Shown: positions 17,475 through 26,729 of the stretch, piece after piece
Layout: the number at the start of each line of letters is the position of its first letter
How positions within the stretch are numbered: position 1 is the first letter of the stretch
Assembly (NCBI GenBank): GCA_051122655.1
Contig: CP182107.1
Location: 2,170,001-2,234,000 of the forward strand
Direction of reading: 5' to 3'
DNA: 64,000 nt
Origin: Pasteurella sp030783905
GTDB lineage: Bacteria > Pseudomonadota > Gammaproteobacteria > Enterobacterales > Pasteurellaceae
The notes under the pieces: generated by a model
What the model was told of the DNA's origin: nothing
The model's input: the letters and a program-made list of their open reading frames with translations, nothing else
Databases searched by the model: none
Program-made: the position numbers and the translations under genes

Positions 17475-19343
17475 TTATTCATCTAAGAAACTACGTAAGG
17501 TTTCAGAGCGACTTGGATGACGTAACTTACGTAATGCTTTCGCTTCGATTTGACGAATCCGCTCACGTGTGACATCAAATTGTTTACCTACTTCTTCTAA
17601 AGTATGGTCGGTGTTCATATCAATACCAAAACGCATACGTAAGACTTTCGCTTCACGTGGCGTTAAGCCTTCTAGTACTTCATGTGTCGCCACTTTTAAG
17701 CTTTGCGCAGTAGCAGAGTCTAATGGTAATTCAAGGGTTGAATCCTCGATAAAGTCCCCTAAATGTGAATCATCATCATCACCAATAGGGGTTTCCATTG
17801 AAATCGGTTCTTTGGCAATTTTCAACACTTTGCGGATTTTATCTTCCGGCATGCCCATACGTTCTGCTAATTCTTCTGGTGAGGCTTCACGACCCATTTC
17901 TTGCAACATTTGACGTGAAATCCGGTTCAGTTTATTGATGGTTTCGATCATATGCACTGGGATACGGATCGTTCTAGCTTGGTCTGCAATAGAACGCGTG
18001 ATCGCCTGACGGATCCACCATGTAGCATAAGTAGAGAATTTGTAACCACGACGGTATTCAAATTTATCTACCGCTTTCATTAAGCCAATGTTCCCTTCTT
18101 GGATTAAATCTAAGAATTGTAAACCGCGGTTGGTGTATTTTTTCGCAATTGAAATCACAAGACGTAAGTTGGCTTCCACCATTTCTTTTTTCGCACGGCG
18201 TGCTTTGAGTTCACCAGCAGAAATACGTTCACAGACTTCGCGGATTTGAGAAACGGTCAAATTGGTTTGACGTTCAATTTCCAGAATATTGTCCATGTAA
18301 TAACGAATTTCTTCTTCGTGTTTGGCTAATTTTTCGGCCCAATTTTTGCCTGATGATAAGGCTTTTACTAACCAAGTATCTTTGTTTTCATGTCCAATAA
18401 AGAGTTTTTGGAATTGCTCTTTTGGCATTTTCGCTTTATCAACCACAATTTTTTGAATGCTACGCTCTTGTAAACGCACAGATTTCATCATATTGCTCAT
18501 TAAATTGACTAGCGTATCAAATTGTTTTGGCACTAAACGGAATTGGGTAAAGACATCGGCTAAGGCTTGGATTTGATCTTTTGATTTTTTGCTGGTGCGA
18601 CCATGTTTTTCGATCATCGCAACCGCTTTTGCGTGCTGTGTTTTGAGTTCTAGAAACTTCTCACGTGCCACTTCAGGATCGATAGAGTTGTCTGAATCGC
18701 TATCGTCTGTTGTACTCGCTTCTTCGCTCTCTTCTTCCTCTTCCTCTTCTTCACTGAGCGTAGCCGTGACTGCATCGCTCTCTTCGTCTTCATCGAAAGC
18801 CTCTTCAATTTCTACAACATCGCCTTCTGTCGTGGCATTTGGATCAACAAAACCGGTGATTAAGTCAGCTAAACGGACACCACCTTCTTCGACTAATGCG
18901 TATTGGTCGAGGAGATAAGAAATGGCTTCAGGGTAGAACGCAATGGCACTTTGGACTTCGTTGATCCCTTCTTCAATGCGTTTAGCGATATCGATTTCGC
19001 CTTCGCGAGTCAGTAATTCAACGCTACCCATTTCACGCATATACATACGTACAGGATCGGTTGTGCGGCCGATTTCGGCTTCAACGCTTGATAATACTTG
19101 TGTGGCTTCTTCAACCGCATCTTCATCAGTAATCGTTTCGTTTAACATCAGATCATCCGCATCAGGCGCACTTTCGAGTACTTGAATCCCCATGTCATTG
19201 ATCATCTGAATAATATCTTCAATTTGTTCAGCATCAACAAGCTCTTCTGGCAGATGGTCGTTGACCTCTGCGTATGTAAGATAACCTTGTTCTTTACCTT
19301 GTGCGATTAACAATTTCAATTGAGATTGTGGATTTTGATCCAT
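17475..19343 (-). CDS. rpoD: RNA polymerase sigma-70 factor RpoD
   Basis: RpoD is the primary sigma factor. The 622-residue protein has region 1.1 at the N-terminus, then a non-conserved acidic insert (about 185-225) with runs of Glu, Asp and Ser. Region 2 carries the core-binding and -10 recognition helices (E-A-N-L-R-L-V-I-S-I-A-K-K-Y through T-Y-A-T-W-W-I-R-Q-A-I-T-R). Region 4 ends in the -35-reading helix V-T-R-E-R-I-R-Q-I-E. It is the last gene of the macromolecular-synthesis operon, 75 bp after dnaG; that gap holds an inverted repeat. Confidence 0.98.
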   Translation of the reverse strand: MDQNPQSQLKLLIAQGKEQGYLTYAEVNDHLPEELVDAEQIEDIIQMINDMGIQVLESAPDADDLMLNETITDEDAVEEATQVLSSVEAEIGRTTDPVRMYMREMGSVELLTREGEIDIAKRIEEGINEVQSAIAFYPEAISYLLDQYALVEEGGVRLADLITGFVDPNATTEGDVVEIEEAFDEDEESDAVTATLSEEEEEEEESEEASTTDDSDSDNSIDPEVAREKFLELKTQHAKAVAMIEKHGRTSKKSKDQIQALADVFTQFRLVPKQFDTLVNLMSNMMKSVRLQERSIQKIVVDKAKMPKEQFQKLFIGHENKDTWLVKALSSGKNWAEKLAKHEEEIRYYMDNILEIERQTNLTVSQIREVCERISAGELKARRAKKEMVEANLRLVISIAKKYTNRGLQFLDLIQEGNIGLMKAVDKFEYRRGYKFSTYATWWIRQAITRSIADQARTIRIPVHMIETINKLNRISRQMLQEMGREASPEELAERMGMPEDKIRKVLKIAKEPISMETPIGDDDDSHLGDFIEDSTLELPLDSATAQSLKVATHEVLEGLTPREAKVLRMRFGIDMNTDHTLEEVGKQFDVTRERIRQIEAKALRKLRHPSRSETLRSFLDE

Positions 19344-19377
19344 AATGTAATATCCGCCTTGCTTGAGTAGTTATGAA

Positions 19378-19400
19378 GATAAAATACGACTGATTTTATC
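19378..19400 (-). repeat. Inverted repeat in the dnaG-rpoD gap
   Basis: GATAAAAT (19378-19385) and ATTTTATC (19393-19400) are perfect 8-bp arms with a 7-base spacer. It could be an RNA hairpin or processing site. In E. coli the dnaG-rpoD junction is an mRNA processing point. Confidence 0.6.
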
Positions 19401-19418
19401 ACTGTTATGATAGATTAA

Positions 19419-21170
19419 CTATGCCTTTTGTTGTTTTTTCACTAATAATTGTGTCAACTTTTTCCGCTCGTTCATATTTAGCCCTTCTGAGCGATCTTTC
19501 GCAATCAGTAAATCAATTTCACGTTCAATCAACTGCAAATACAAATAACGTAGTGTGCTTTTGAACGTTTCTTCAATTTGTGTTTCTTCCACTAAATGAT
19601 CCCAAGTTGCTAAAATTTCAAGGGCTTTGCTGTGTTCCGTATCACGCCAATATTCAAGTATTTGACCGGTCGTAATACCCACTTTTTCTTGGCAAAGTGC
19701 GGTTAATTTTTCGAATAAATCCAGTCCTGCTTCATTGAGTGTGCGTAACGGTGATAAGTCTGGCACTAATTGAGCCAGTTCTGGATTTTGTAGTAACAAA
19801 CCGATTAATACGCGCATTGGTGTTCTTTTGACTGGCTGAGGCGAGGCCGTCATTTTGATTTCGGCATAGGTTGGAATCAACGTTTCCAATTGCGCTTGGT
19901 CTAAAATACCGAGTTTTTGTGCGAGTGTGTTACGTAAAGACAAACGTAACATATCGCCAGGGATTTTTTTGATTAATGGTACGGCTAAGGCTGCTAATTT
20001 AGTTTTCCCTTCTTTGCTTGAAAAATCAACTTGTGGCGTAAGACTAGCAAATAAAAAGTCACTTAGTGATTGTGCTTTTTGAATATATTGTTCAAAACCC
20101 GCTTTCCCATATTGACGAATAAAGGAATCGGGATCTTCACCATCGGGTAAGAAAATAAACTTCAGTTGTCTGCCATCTTCAAGATAAGGTAAGGCATTTT
20201 CAAACGCTCGCCAAGCTGCTTCTCGTCCAGCACGATCTCCATCGTAGCAACAAATAGCTTGTTCTGTGGCACGAAAAAGTAATTGAATTTGTTCTGCGGT
20301 GGTGGCGGTACCCAGTGAGGCAACCGCATAGTCCACCCCAAACTGCGCTAATGCCACCACATCCATATAGCCTTCGACGACCAGTAACATATCAGGCGAT
20401 TCATTCGCTTGTAAGGCTTCATATAACCCGTACAGCTCATTACCTTTGTGATAAGTCACAGTTTCGGGGGAGTTTAAATATTTAGGTTTCTCATCACCAA
20501 GCACACGTCCGCCAAAGGCTATCGTTCGCCCACGTCGATCGCGAATCGGGAACATGATGCGATGACGAAAACGATCGTAGATCGATCCTTGCTCACTACG
20601 TGAAAGCATGCCGAGATCGAACAGCTTTTGCTGATCTTCTTTGTGCTGACCAAACCGTTGTAAAATGGTATCGAAACTATTGGGTACGAAACCAATTTGA
20701 AAACGTGCAATCACGTCAGGTGAAAGTCCACGTTGTTGTAAATAGTGTTGTGCGGGAATATGTCGTTGTAATTGTTGTTGGTAGAACTGGGCAATCTCTT
20801 GCATCAATTCATATAAGTTACGCTTGGTTTGGAAATTCAGTGGTTTACCCTGAACGTGCGTTTTATTTTCGCGCGGAATCTCTAAACCAAGCATCCCCGC
20901 GAGTTCTTCAATGGCCTCAACGAACTCTAGTTTGTCATATTCCATTAAAAACGAAATCGCATTACCGTGTGCACCACAACCAAAACAATGATAGAACTGT
21001 TTTTTGGGGCTCACTGTAAAAGAAGGCGTTTTTTCGTGATGGAATGGACAACAAGCCTGATAATCTCGCCCTGCTTTTTTGAGCTTTACCCTTGAATTGA
21101 TAAGCTCCACAATATCTGTCTTCGCTAACAGATCATCAATAAATGTGCGTGGAATTGAGCCTTTCATCAA
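19419..21170 (-). CDS. dnaG: DNA primase
   Basis: DnaG makes RNA primers at the replication fork and works with DnaB helicase. The 583-residue protein has the N-terminal CHC2 zinc ribbon (C-C-P-F-H and C-F-G-C near 40-65), the Toprim core with V-V-E-G-Y-M-D-V, and a C-terminal helicase-binding domain. Two consecutive ATG codons (21170, 21167) are possible starts. It lies between rpsU and rpoD, with a hairpin in the rpsU-dnaG gap that would reduce read-through. An uptake signal lies at 19695-19703. Confidence 0.98.
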   Translation of the reverse strand: MMKGSIPRTFIDDLLAKTDIVELINSRVKLKKAGRDYQACCPFHHEKTPSFTVSPKKQFYHCFGCGAHGNAISFLMEYDKLEFVEAIEELAGMLGLEIPRENKTHVQGKPLNFQTKRNLYELMQEIAQFYQQQLQRHIPAQHYLQQRGLSPDVIARFQIGFVPNSFDTILQRFGQHKEDQQKLFDLGMLSRSEQGSIYDRFRHRIMFPIRDRRGRTIAFGGRVLGDEKPKYLNSPETVTYHKGNELYGLYEALQANESPDMLLVVEGYMDVVALAQFGVDYAVASLGTATTAEQIQLLFRATEQAICCYDGDRAGREAAWRAFENALPYLEDGRQLKFIFLPDGEDPDSFIRQYGKAGFEQYIQKAQSLSDFLFASLTPQVDFSSKEGKTKLAALAVPLIKKIPGDMLRLSLRNTLAQKLGILDQAQLETLIPTYAEIKMTASPQPVKRTPMRVLIGLLLQNPELAQLVPDLSPLRTLNEAGLDLFEKLTALCQEKVGITTGQILEYWRDTEHSKALEILATWDHLVEETQIEETFKSTLRYLYLQLIEREIDLLIAKDRSEGLNMNERKKLTQLLVKKQQKA

Positions 21171-21218
21171 GTATATGCCTTTGCTTTCAAATTAAAATGT
21201 GGCGCGATTGAATGAAAC

Positions 21219-21250
21219 AAAACCGTGACACCTATCGGCTTCACGGTTTG
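21219..21250 (-). terminator. Leaky terminator/attenuator between rpsU and dnaG
   Basis: Arms AAAACCGTGA (21219-21228) and TCACGGTTTG (21241-21250) form a stem with a 12-base loop but only a short T stretch. E. coli has a partial terminator at the same place that keeps primase levels low relative to S21. Confidence 0.75.
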
Positions 21251-21281
21251 TATAACTCGAGTTAAAAATACTGATTGAGTA

Positions 21282-21497
21282 TTAGTATAAACGTGTATTA
21301 CGTGCGTTTTCGCGCGCTACACGTTTAGCGTGACGTTTAGCACGCGTTGCGTTTTCACGTTTACGGATTGTAGTTGGTTTCTCGTAGAACTCACGGCTGC
21401 GAACTTCTGCTAAGATACCAGCTTTTTCGCAAGAGCGTTTAAAACGACGTAATGCAACGTCAAATGATTCGTTTTCACGTACTTTAATTACAGGCAT
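21282..21497 (-). CDS. rpsU: 30S ribosomal protein S21
   Basis: The 71-residue basic protein begins [10 protein letters not shown] and is the S21 family length. S21 takes part in translation initiation on the 30S subunit. It is the first gene of the rpsU-dnaG-rpoD operon and is divergent from tsaD, an arrangement shared with E. coli. Confidence 0.98.
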
Positions 21498-21715
21498 AAG
21501 CCAATCACCTCAATGGAATTAATTTTGCAATTGCTCATTTATTTTACCGTTTGGAATAAACGGCTTATTCAATAAAGGTCGCAATTTTAATCTACTTTTC
21601 AGCTAAAAGCAAAGGGAAGTTTGATCTTTTGTGTAAAAATGCACACTCAAACTGGTGAAAATGCGCTAAACAGGGTAGAATTCTGCCCCAATTATGATGA
21701 TAAAGGAAGAGCAAA

Positions 21716-22747
21716 ATGCGCGTGTTAGGCATTGAAACCTCCTGTGATGAAACAGGTGTAGCGATTTATGATGAACAAAAAGGCCTAGTGGCAAACCAGT
21801 TATACACACAAATAGCCTTACATGCGGATTATGGTGGTGTGGTACCGGAATTAGCGTCACGCGATCATATTCGCAAAACCGCCCCTTTGATCCAAGCCGC
21901 TTTAGCACAAGCCAACTTAACCCCCGAAGACATTGATGGGATCGCCTATACGGCAGGACCAGGTTTAGTGGGGGCATTGTTAGTGGGATCCACGATTGCA
22001 CGATCCTTAGCTTATGCGTGGAATGTGCCAGCCATTGCGGTGCACCATATGGAAGGGCACTTATTAGCCCCCATGTTGGAAGATAACCCACCGACTTTTC
22101 CTTTTGTTGCTTTGTTAGTGTCAGGAGGGCATACGCAATTAGTGCGTGTGGATGGCGTCGGGCGTTATCAATTACTGGGCGAATCCATTGATGATGCGGC
22201 AGGCGAGGCATTTGATAAAACAGCCAAATTATTAGGTCTAGATTATCCGGGTGGTGCTGCGTTGGCGCGTTTGGCGGAAAAAGGTGATCCTAAACGCTTT
22301 AAGTTTCCCCGTCCAATGACCGATCGTCCCGGCTTAGATTTTAGTTTCTCAGGCTTAAAAACCTTTGCTGCAAATACCCTTCAACAAGCGATAAAAGAAG
22401 AAGGGGAATTAACCGAACAAACCAAAGCAGATATTGCCTATGCTTTCCAACAAGCGGTGGTAGAAACACTGGTCATCAAATGCCGGCGTGCTTTAAAAGA
22501 AACAGGGTTTAACCGTTTGGTGATTGCTGGTGGGGTGAGTGCCAATAAACAACTTCGCCAAGAGCTTGCTCAATTAATGCAACAGCTAAAAGGTGAAGTA
22601 TTTTACCCCCAGCCCCAATTTTGTACTGATAATGGCGCGATGATTGCTTACACGGGGTTTTTACGCTTAAAACAAGGGGAGTCACAACCACTTGCGATTC
22701 AGGTGAAACCGCGTTGGGCAATGACAGAATTATCTGCAATTAGTTAA
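21716..22747 (+). CDS. tsaD: tRNA N6-threonylcarbamoyladenosine synthase subunit TsaD
   Basis: TsaD transfers the threonylcarbamoyl group to A37 of ANN-decoding tRNAs, with TsaB and TsaE. The 343 residues start G-I-E-T-S-C-D-E-T and include the metal-binding H-M-E-G-H (H111, H115) and the ATP-site G-G-V-S-A-N near the C-terminus. It is followed after 20 bp by a small membrane protein gene and then tdk, all on the plus strand. Confidence 0.98.
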   Translation: MRVLGIETSCDETGVAIYDEQKGLVANQLYTQIALHADYGGVVPELASRDHIRKTAPLIQAALAQANLTPEDIDGIAYTAGPGLVGALLVGSTIARSLAYAWNVPAIAVHHMEGHLLAPMLEDNPPTFPFVALLVSGGHTQLVRVDGVGRYQLLGESIDDAAGEAFDKTAKLLGLDYPGGAALARLAEKGDPKRFKFPRPMTDRPGLDFSFSGLKTFAANTLQQAIKEEGELTEQTKADIAYAFQQAVVETLVIKCRRALKETGFNRLVIAGGVSANKQLRQELAQLMQQLKGEVFYPQPQFCTDNGAMIAYTGFLRLKQGESQPLAIQVKPRWAMTELSAIS

Positions 22748-22767
22748 GTTTAAAAAAGGAACCTACC

Positions 22768-23004
22768 ATGAATGAACAAGTAAAAATACAGGCCATGCGT
22801 GCCGCAGGCGTGGGGTGCGTATTAATGCTAATCTTGATTGCGTTATTGGTGTTTATGTTACCAACAGGTGCACTCATTGATTATTTAACGCTAGCGGGAA
22901 CCTGGGTAGGCGGTGGAACCACTTTTGGGATTTTGATGTTGGCGGCTTTACCTCCCCTTACTGGCGCAATTTTTTATTATTTTTGGAAATGGGTATTAAA
23001 GTAA
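22768..23004 (+). CDS. Small hydrophobic membrane protein of unknown function
   Basis: The 78-residue product has two clear hydrophobic segments (about 13-33 and 50-72) separated by a Gly/Thr-rich stretch. I do not recognise the family. AAGGAA precedes the ATG, and its stop is one base from the tdk start, so it is translated in a tsaD-x-tdk unit. The tight placement makes it a real gene. No motif suggests a function. Confidence 0.8.
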   Translation: MNEQVKIQAMRAAGVGCVLMLILIALLVFMLPTGALIDYLTLAGTWVGGGTTFGILMLAALPPLTGAIFYYFWKWVLK

Positions 23005-23005
23005 G

Positions 23006-23584
23006 ATGGCAAAGCTTTATTTTTACTATTCAACCATGAATGCAGGGAAGTCGACGACCTTATTACAATCTTCCTATAACTACCAAGAACGTGAGATGAA
23101 TACGTTAGTGTATACCGCTGCGATTGATGATCGTTTTGGGGTAGGTAAGGTGACGTCGCGTATTGGCATTAGTCAAGATGCCCAACTTTTTCATAAAGAA
23201 AGTGATCTTTTCAGCGAAATTGAGCAGCATCTTCAACAGCAACCTTTGCATTGTATTTTAGTGGATGAAGCACAATTTTTAACCAAGCAGCAGGTCTATC
23301 AACTTAGCGAAGTGGTGGATAAATTACATATTCCGGTGTTGTGTTATGGTTTACGCACGGATTTCCAAGCGGAATTATTTGAGGGCAGTCAGTATCTTTT
23401 AGCGTGGGCTGATCAATTAGAAGAACTGAAAACCATTTGTTATTGTGGACGTAAAGCTAACTTTGTATTGCGTTTAAATCAACAAGGTGAGGTGGTACGA
23501 GACGGCGCACAAATTCAAATTGGCGGGAATGACCGTTATCTGTCAGTTTGCCGTTTACATTACAAAGAGAAGATTGCACTTTAA
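23006..23584 (+). CDS. tdk: Thymidine kinase
   Basis: Tdk phosphorylates thymidine to dTMP in pyrimidine salvage. The 192 residues contain an N-terminal P-loop (M-N-A-G-K-S-T), the D-E-A-Q-F catalytic loop, and zinc ligands in C-Y-C-G-R near 148-152 with C-R-L-H near the end. This is the type II bacterial enzyme. It is followed by a strong hairpin shared with the convergent gor. Confidence 0.97.
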   Translation: MAKLYFYYSTMNAGKSTTLLQSSYNYQEREMNTLVYTAAIDDRFGVGKVTSRIGISQDAQLFHKESDLFSEIEQHLQQQPLHCILVDEAQFLTKQQVYQLSEVVDKLHIPVLCYGLRTDFQAELFEGSQYLLAWADQLEELKTICYCGRKANFVLRLNQQGEVVRDGAQIQIGGNDRYLSVCRLHYKEKIAL

Positions 23585-23633
23585 CTTGTTACGGTAAGAA
23601 GTGCGATTGGTTTTCAACACGTTTGGCAATAAT

Positions 23634-23658
23634 AAAGGCGGGGTAAGACCGCCTTTTT
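23634..23658 (+). terminator. Bidirectional terminator between tdk and gor
   Basis: AAAGGCGG (23634-23641) and CCGCCTTT (23649-23656) with following T residues form a strong stem in the convergent gap. Confidence 0.88.
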
Positions 23659-23669
23659 CCTTGTTATGC

Positions 23670-25025
23670 TTAACGCATGGTCACAAATTCTTCAGAACCG
23701 GTTGGATGAATGGCCACCGTGTTATCAAAATCTGCTTTGGTTGCGCCCATTTTGATTGCCACGGCAAAACCTTGGATCATTTCATCGACACCAAAACCAA
23801 TGCCGTGTAGACCAACAATTTTTTCTTCTTTACCCACACAGACCAATTTCATCCGGCAAGGCTGGCGATGTTGCGTGACGGCACTGTACATTGGGGTGAA
23901 AGAGGATTTATACACTTTCACATTGTCTGCACCGTATTGTTCGATGGCTTTAGGTTCGGTTAAACCAATGGTGCCAATGGGTGGGTGGCTGAATACCACC
24001 GTTGGTACCAGGTTGTAATCTAAATGTTCGTTTGGTTTGTTGTTAAATAAACGCTCAGATAAACGGCGTCCTGCCGCAACCGCAACGGGCGTGAGTTCGA
24101 TTCCACCTTCAATAATGTCACCAACGGCATAAATCCCTTTCACATTGGTGTTTTGGTATTTATCCACTTTAACAAAACCACGAGCATTGGTTTCTACGCC
24201 TGCCGCCTCTAAATTAATTGTGTCAGTCGCAGGATGACGACCGATGGCCCAAATTAAGCAGTCAACTTCTTGGCTACGTCCATCTTCTAGCTTAATGGTG
24301 AGTGAACCCTCTGCATTTTTAACCACTTCTTGTGGAATGGCCTGAGTATGTAATTGAATACCATCTTGTTGGATGACGTCTAATAAGGTTTCCACAATTA
24401 ATGGATCAAAATTACGCAATGGGGCGTGTTGACGGACAAATAAGTGCGTTTCAACACCAAAGCTATTCATCACACCAGCCAGCTCAACCGCAATATAACC
24501 CGCACCGACTACCGCAACTCGTTTGGGTAGGGCATTTAACGCAAACACACCATCTGAATCAATCCCATATTCTGCCCCAGGAATGGCCGGACGGCTTGGA
24601 CGACCACCAGTGGCAATCAGAATATGATCGGCGGTGATCTGTTCCCCATTCACTTCAACGGTGTTGGCGTTGACAAATTTAGCGAACCCTTGAATGACAT
24701 CGACATTATTTTTTGCGAGCACATTGTGATAAGAAGTATGAATACGGCTGATATAGGCTTGACGGCTTTCTACCAGTTTTGCGAAGTCAAAGTTATTCAC
24801 TTGAAGATCGAAACCATAATCGGGTGCATAAAGCTGAATAGCTTCCGCAATTTGTGCTCCGTGCCACATCACTTTTTTCGGTACGCAGCCAACATTCACA
24901 CAAGTCCCCCCTAAATGTTTGGCTTCAATAATGGCACATTTTTTGCCATAGCTTGCGGCACGGTTGATGGAGGCAATACCGCCACTTCCGCCACCAATTG
25001 CAATGTAATCATAATGTCTGGTCAT
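23670..25025 (-). CDS. gor: Glutathione reductase
   Basis: Gor regenerates reduced glutathione with NADPH. The 451-residue flavoprotein has the N-terminal FAD motif G-G-G-S-G-G, the redox-active C-V-N-V-G-C (C42, C47), a central NADPH Rossmann G-A-G-Y-I-A, and the C-terminal H-P-T-G-S-E-E that completes the active site. The ATG at 25025 (M-T-R-H-Y-D-Y) matches relatives better than the in-frame codon six residues upstream. Confidence 0.97.
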   Translation of the reverse strand: MTRHYDYIAIGGGSGGIASINRAASYGKKCAIIEAKHLGGTCVNVGCVPKKVMWHGAQIAEAIQLYAPDYGFDLQVNNFDFAKLVESRQAYISRIHTSYHNVLAKNNVDVIQGFAKFVNANTVEVNGEQITADHILIATGGRPSRPAIPGAEYGIDSDGVFALNALPKRVAVVGAGYIAVELAGVMNSFGVETHLFVRQHAPLRNFDPLIVETLLDVIQQDGIQLHTQAIPQEVVKNAEGSLTIKLEDGRSQEVDCLIWAIGRHPATDTINLEAAGVETNARGFVKVDKYQNTNVKGIYAVGDIIEGGIELTPVAVAAGRRLSERLFNNKPNEHLDYNLVPTVVFSHPPIGTIGLTEPKAIEQYGADNVKVYKSSFTPMYSAVTQHRQPCRMKLVCVGKEEKIVGLHGIGFGVDEMIQGFAVAIKMGATKADFDNTVAIHPTGSEEFVTMR

Positions 25026-25137
25026 CGTGTAATTCCTTCTCAATTAAAGTTATGACGATAAAGATGTATACCATTTTGCTGACTAAAGACAACAGAGGCA
25101 AAGTGGCATAGTAAATCAATTCTATCGGTGATGCTTT

Positions 25138-25983
25138 CTATTCTGGTGTAATCCATTTGACCGACCAACTGCCAATGCCTTCTGGAACCAGTGTTTCAGT
25201 CAAATAAGGCAGGATTTTTTTCATTTGTTGTTCGAGTGTCCAAGGTGGATTGATGACGATCATTCCACTTGCAGTCATCCCGCGTTGGTCGCTATCGGGA
25301 CGTACAGCCAATTCAATTTGTAAGATTTTACGGATTCCCGTATTTTCCAATCCTTTGATGATACGTTTGGTTTGTTGGCGTAACACCACAGGATACCAAA
25401 TAGCATAGATACCAGTAGCAAAACGTTTATAGCCTTCCTCAATCGCATTGACCACCAAATCATAATCTTCTTTTAATTCATAAGGGGGATCAATGAGCAC
25501 CAATCCACGTCGTTCTTTTGGTGGCAAGGTGGCTTTGAGCTGTTGAAAACCGTTATCACGTTTCGTCGTGACATTGTCAAATGCTTTAAAATTATTGCGT
25601 AAGAGTGGAAAATCACTTGGGTGCAATTCGGTGAATAAGGCACGATCTTGCGGACGTAACATTGTCGCGGCAATGAGTGGTGAACCTGCGTAATAACGGA
25701 GCGCTTTTCCGCCAGAATTGACTTGTTTAATTAATTTAATATAACGTGCGACTTCTTCGGGTAAGTCATCGCGTTGCCAAAGGCGAGCAATGCCTTCTTC
25801 AAATTCTGCTGTTTTTTCGGCTTCTTCGCTAAATAAACGGTAGTGCCCAACACCTGAATGGGTATCCAAATAATAAAAGCCTTTTTCTTTTTGTTGCAGA
25901 TTTTCGATAATCAGCATTAAAACAAGGTGTTTCAATACATCGGCATGGTTGCCTGCGTGGAAACTGTGACGATAACTCAGCAT
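25138..25983 (-). CDS. rlmJ: 23S rRNA (adenine2030-N6)-methyltransferase RlmJ
   Basis: RlmJ methylates A2030 of 23S rRNA. The 281-residue protein begins M-L-S-Y-R-H-S-F-H-A-G-N-H-A-D-V-L-K-H, the family signature, and has the N6-adenine methyltransferase motif D-P-P-Y near residue 165. The start at 25983 is preferred over one seven codons upstream for this reason. In E. coli the gene also adjoins gor. Confidence 0.96.
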   Translation of the reverse strand: MLSYRHSFHAGNHADVLKHLVLMLIIENLQQKEKGFYYLDTHSGVGHYRLFSEEAEKTAEFEEGIARLWQRDDLPEEVARYIKLIKQVNSGGKALRYYAGSPLIAATMLRPQDRALFTELHPSDFPLLRNNFKAFDNVTTKRDNGFQQLKATLPPKERRGLVLIDPPYELKEDYDLVVNAIEEGYKRFATGIYAIWYPVVLRQQTKRIIKGLENTGIRKILQIELAVRPDSDQRGMTASGMIVINPPWTLEQQMKKILPYLTETLVPEGIGSWSVKWITPE

Positions 25984-26105
25984 AATCGCGCCTTTCAAAT
26001 ACAAATAATTAAATCGGTATTATAAAGCTTTTTTTATGAAGCGCTATTAAAGATACAAAACTTGCGCTAGTTGTGCAAAACGTGCGGGTGATTTTGCACA
26101 GGGTT

Positions 26106-26139
26106 TAAAAAAAAGAGGATGTGTGGTGGTCACATCCTC
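26106..26139 (-). terminator. Strong rho-independent terminator after pdxT
   Basis: GAGGATGTG (26115-26123) and CACATCCTC (26131-26139) form a 9-bp stem. The A run at 26107-26114 becomes a T run on the minus strand, directly after the pdxST operon. Confidence 0.92.
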
Positions 26140-26146
26140 AATCCGT

Positions 26147-26728
26147 TTAACACATCTCTAAGAAGAGTTGCATAATACGGAGGTCGGGAGTTAATTCGGG
26201 GTGAAAGGCGCACGCCAATAAATTGTGTTGTTTGGCTAACACGATATGACCATTTAAGCTCGCTAAGGGTTGAACTTGCGGATGATTGGCGTGTTGAATA
26301 GAAGGGGCACGAATAAAGACTGCGGGAAACGGTGAATCAAATCCTGCCACCTCAAGTGCGGTTTGAAAGCTGTCCACTTGTCGTCCAAAGGCGTTGCGTT
26401 GTACACAAATATCCATTAAGCCTAAATGCACAGTAGGATCATTGTCTAACTGTTTGGCTAACAAAATCATGCCTGCACAGGTGCCAAAAATGCCTTTGCC
26501 TTGTTTGGCAAAATCTTGAATCGCCTCAATAAAGCCATATTGGCGCATGAGTTTGCCGATTGTCGTGCTTTCACCGCCGGGTAGCACCAAGCCATCAAGT
26601 GCGGTCAATTCTGTGGTCGTTTTGATCGCTGTGGCGTTAGCGCCCAGTTGCTCGATTTGCTGTAAATGTTCGCTCACTGCGCCTTGCAGAGCTAACACGC
26701 CAATATGCAAATGCGAATAGTCTTTCAT
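26147..26728 (-). CDS. pdxT: Pyridoxal 5'-phosphate synthase glutaminase subunit
   Basis: PdxT releases ammonia from glutamine and passes it to PdxS for PLP synthesis. The 193-residue class I amidotransferase has L-P-G-G-E-S-T near 49-55, the nucleophile in G-T-C-A-G (C84), and the H-P-E-L His/Glu pair near the C-terminus. The start at 26728 is chosen because it lies one base after the pdxS stop; upstream in-frame codons would overlap pdxS. Two uptake signals fall within the gene (26354, 26597). Confidence 0.96.
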   Translation of the reverse strand: MKDYSHLHIGVLALQGAVSEHLQQIEQLGANATAIKTTTELTALDGLVLPGGESTTIGKLMRQYGFIEAIQDFAKQGKGIFGTCAGMILLAKQLDNDPTVHLGLMDICVQRNAFGRQVDSFQTALEVAGFDSPFPAVFIRAPSIQHANHPQVQPLASLNGHIVLAKQHNLLACAFHPELTPDLRIMQLFLEMC

Positions 26729-26729
26729 C

